Below, in pieces: positions 61,679 to 64,000 of a DNA stretch of 64,000 nucleotides. Position numbers and translations under genes: made by a program. Numbering within the stretch: position 1 is the stretch's first letter; every line of letters begins with the position of its first letter. Below the pieces are notes generated by a model. It saw only the letters and a program-made list of their open reading frames with translations, did no database searches and was not told where the DNA came from. This DNA comes from Nymphaea colorata (Eukaryota > Streptophyta > Magnoliopsida > Nymphaeales > Nymphaeaceae), in NCBI RefSeq assembly GCF_008831285.2, contig NC_045149.1:11870417-11934416 (forward strand), given 5' to 3'.

Positions 61679-62292
61679 GGTGAACTACTAACCAAAGATC
61701 CGAGTGATAGATGGTCTCAATCAAGTAAAACCTACCGCCGAAAGAACGAGTTCTCAGGCTTCTGTAACATCTTAACATCTGAAAGCCAGCGGTCCGTGTT
61801 CAATGCTTGCTCCAAAAATTCTGAAATTTTGCAGGGAGAATCCTCAGATGACGATTCCAAGGAGCTCTTGCTCGACCTCTATCGTGCCAGAGCTAACAGT
61901 GCCAGCCAGATTTGTGACATGCTTCCGGCAGATGTATGCTCTATTCTGTAGCTCTTAAAAGCAACTGGATAGGTGGACACCAATTTTGATGGCGTTATCT
62001 CAAGTTGGCTTCAATTAGGCTGAAACTTGGTGGACATGTTCCTTAGATCATCAAGAATCAAACAAGCCCTTGCTCAACAGCTGGGAACGTCGATTTTGGC
62101 CACACCTGACTTGATCTTCCACAGTGAATCAGGCGGTACTGTTCTTCCATTAGTGACAGTCGCACGAATAGTGGATGACCCGTCTCGGGCAGAACTTGGG
62201 CGTTTCACAGCCGATGATAGAATTCATCAATTAAAGCACAAATTCTCACCAATAATCCTACAACTGTTTTCCAATGCCAGGCTCTGATACCA
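61679..62292 (-). other. Cop11 leader and primer site
   Basis: Untranslated sequence between the gag start and the LTR, ending in GGCTCTGATACCA (62280-62292), the tRNA-Met primer-site complement. The plus-strand frame at 62027-62287 is incidental. Confidence 0.6.
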
Positions 62293-62635
62293 TGTTAAAA
62301 AGGAAGTTAAAGAGAAAGAAGACAGTTTTAACGTGGTTCAGTCTAATGATGACTTACATCCATGAACAAAGAGCACTAGCTCCTTGCTCAGTTTTTCACA
62401 CTTTTATTCCTTTCTCTAGCTGCAGTATTTATACATAGAGAGACATTAGGATTACTACGATTGTTTCCATGATTCTCTACTTGTTAAAGGGAATCATTTA
62501 GATTTGTGCTAAGTTGGTTGCTGCCTTGATCTTCTCCTTGATTCTCCTCCGATCTTCCTTCCTTGATTGAACTTATCTGCATTGGTTGGCATATCTTTGA
62601 CCTTATCTCTTCTGTTGATATCAATTCTGCTAACA
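62293..62635 (-). repeat. Cop11 5' LTR
   Basis: A 343-bp LTR, TGTTAAAAAGG...TCTGCTAACA, adjacent to the primer site. TATTTATAC near 62426 (GTATAAATA on the minus strand) is a likely TATA box. It abuts LINE-derived sequence on its right. Confidence 0.8.
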
Positions 62636-64000
62636 TAATGGACACCTGTTAGGTTGTTCCAGACCCACTCATGCCACCTGGTACCTTGGGAAGGAGGGAG
62701 TAACAAGTTCTAGACATCTCTCCTTTCCATGACATCCACCTCCCTGCCTTGCCATATGAGCCTGTCCTTTTTGAAGGGGTCTAACGAGTGAATCTGTTGC
62801 AGCTTGTAATATGCCAATTCCATGATACTAGCATCCATGTTGAGAGAATTTGAAATAGCTTTCACTTGAAGGAGGTTGAAATTAGCATAAGGACCTGTCC
62901 TAACAGGTCAGGGCGAACCTCGTGAAGTATAATAGAATGAGACCAATGGTCAGTCCAGAATTTAATTTTCCTTCCATCAGATGGAATCCATTCAAGGCTA
63001 TTTTTCACCTCAAACGAGTGTTTCAGCATTGCATTCCATACCCAGGGCCAGGACTCATTAGCTTACTTTTACATGTCCAAGCGCTGGCCTCACGACGGTA
63101 TTTTCTATGCATATTATCTATCCAAAGGTCTTCTCAAGTCAAGACTGAAGTAAAGAGGTGCACCAAAGGGGTCTTATTCAAATTGGATGGAGAGATTATA
63201 TCAACTCCACCCTCATTGTAAGGTCTACGGAGATGACTCCGGGAGATGTAGTGTGGGCTCCGATGTTCCTGCGCGTCATGCCATAAGTAAGGATTCCGAA
63301 GAGAGGAGGGTCTTGCGAGGAAGAGGCAGGACCGAGACCCAAAACTCAATAATCTGGGATAAAACAGACTTGATTAGGCACAATTGGCCTGAGTACGACA
63401 GGATTCTGCTTTTCCACATGGCTAAATGCTTAGATAAATCATTGACGAGAGGTTCACAGAGATGGTCGGTACGCTTGCCCATGGACGGAAGGTCACTTTT
63501 GGTCCACCCCAGCGATCTGCTAATAAGGTCCATGCGGTCAGCTCCTGGTGAAAGCTGAAAAAGCTGGATTTGGACCTGGTAGCATTGAGACCAAATGCTC
63601 TGGAGAGTTCCTGAAAAGCCTCTTTGATAGCCTGCACCGAGACAATAATGGCAGTGGAAAAACAGAGAATGTCGTCTGCATAAGCCTTCACTTCGTAACC
63701 AATATACGGGACTGCAATGTTAGGCAAGAAGTGGAGGTGGGAGCGACGTCTTTGAAATATCTCCATCGCCACTATAAAGAGATAGGGTCCCCCTGCCTGA
63801 GACCTCTAGAGGTATTTATGAAATCACCTTTGGCCCCATTAATCAAAACCAAGCAGGAGACGGAAAAAATACAAAGCATGATCCTTTGAGCCCACCTGGA
63901 ATGAAAACCAAGATATAGCAAAGCCTGATAGAGGAACCTCCAGTTTAGGCAATCGTAAGAATTGGTCAAGTCTGTCATTAAGGCTACCGAGGGCGCAATA
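62636..64000 (-). pseudogene. L1-type LINE reverse transcriptase fragment, runs off the window
   Basis: Minus-strand pieces in order from the right edge: DLTNSYDCLNW and FLYQALLYLGF (63978-63890), ISRGLRQGDP-type motif (NTSRGLRQGDPISL near 63775-63815), then YADDILCFS near 63690 (the YADD catalytic box of L1-type enzymes) and AFGLNATRSKSSFFSF. RT thumb and downstream sequence follow (LSKHLAMWKSRILSYSGQLCLIKSVL near 63440, then RPYNEGGVDIISP near 63200). Frames change at about 63770, 63500 and 63340, so it is inactive. The part near 62640-62760 may be the C-terminal zinc-knuckle region. The 5' part lies beyond the window. Confidence 0.83.

Larger units (their letters stand above)
60231..62635 (-). 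mobile_element. Cop11: truncated minus-strand copia
   Basis: 5' LTR (62293-62635), primer site, leader and gag-to-pre-integrase remnants in one orientation. The 3' half is missing, replaced by or cut off at the GC/GA-rich block. The right flank begins TAATG; no left flank is available to test for a duplication. Confidence 0.78.

Noticed and set aside
1-64000. CRISPR arrays, bacterial operons, riboswitches or tRNA/rRNA genes
   Set aside because: None is seen. The tandem repeats are microsatellites, LTRs or transposon subterminal repeats, and the TGGTATCAGAGC words are primer binding sites, not tRNA genes.

Overview
The window looks like plant nuclear DNA, probably from an angiosperm with a repeat-rich genome. 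It has Ty1/copia elements primed from initiator tRNA-Met (TGGTATCAGAGC next to their 5' LTRs), hAT DNA transposons with 8-bp target duplications, an L1-type LINE, a plant-type TTTAGGG telomeric tract, and one split plant gene with GT-AG introns. I cannot name the species. All homology statements come from reading the translations, not from a database search.

The only host gene I can support is the 3' part of a + strand gene for a SET-domain protein of the SMYD4/SET-TPR type. Seven exons (15670-15804, 32593-32748, 35750-35989, 36074-36240, 50124-50229, 50862-50942, 57741-57962) join in phase to 368 codons plus a stop. The 5' exons lie left of the window. Its introns measure about 16.8, 3.0, 0.08, 13.9, 0.6 and 6.8 kb, and four of them are filled with transposons.

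Layout. (1) 1-15547: an old minus-strand copia remnant (Cop1) is split by a plus-strand copia (Cop2, 1040-14871). Cop2 is split in turn by a hAT transposon in its leader (2023-5514) and by an apparently intact minus-strand copia in its integrase (Cop3, 7003-12277). (2) Intron after 15804: a decayed gag fragment, then a triple nest. Cop4 (minus, 17443-31492) has its 5' LTR cut by Cop5 (minus, 21066-31421), whose gag is cut by Cop6 (plus, 24927-30200). (3) Intron after 32748: two nested non-autonomous hAT-type elements with perfect 8-bp duplications, probably inside a third, so that this intron is almost wholly transposon. (4) Intron after 36240: decayed copia pieces, Cop7 (minus, 37677-43080), truncated Cop8 (44138-48117) and Cop9 remnants (48360-49435). 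(5) Intron after 50942: Cop10 (minus, 51261-56647). (6) Downstream of the gene: a GC/GA-rich block, the Cop11 copia remnant carrying an interstitial telomeric tract, and a minus-strand LINE running off the right end.

The elements do not form a pathway; they record a sequence of insertions. Near-identical LTRs date Cop3, Cop5, Cop6, Cop7 and Cop10 as recent, Cop4 as slightly older, and Cop2 (about 17 differences in 221 bp) as old. Every sizeable copia lying directly in an intron is antisense to the gene. The sense copies Cop2 and Cop6 sit inside other elements. The gene still reads open through every exon, so it is probably spliced across these inserts.
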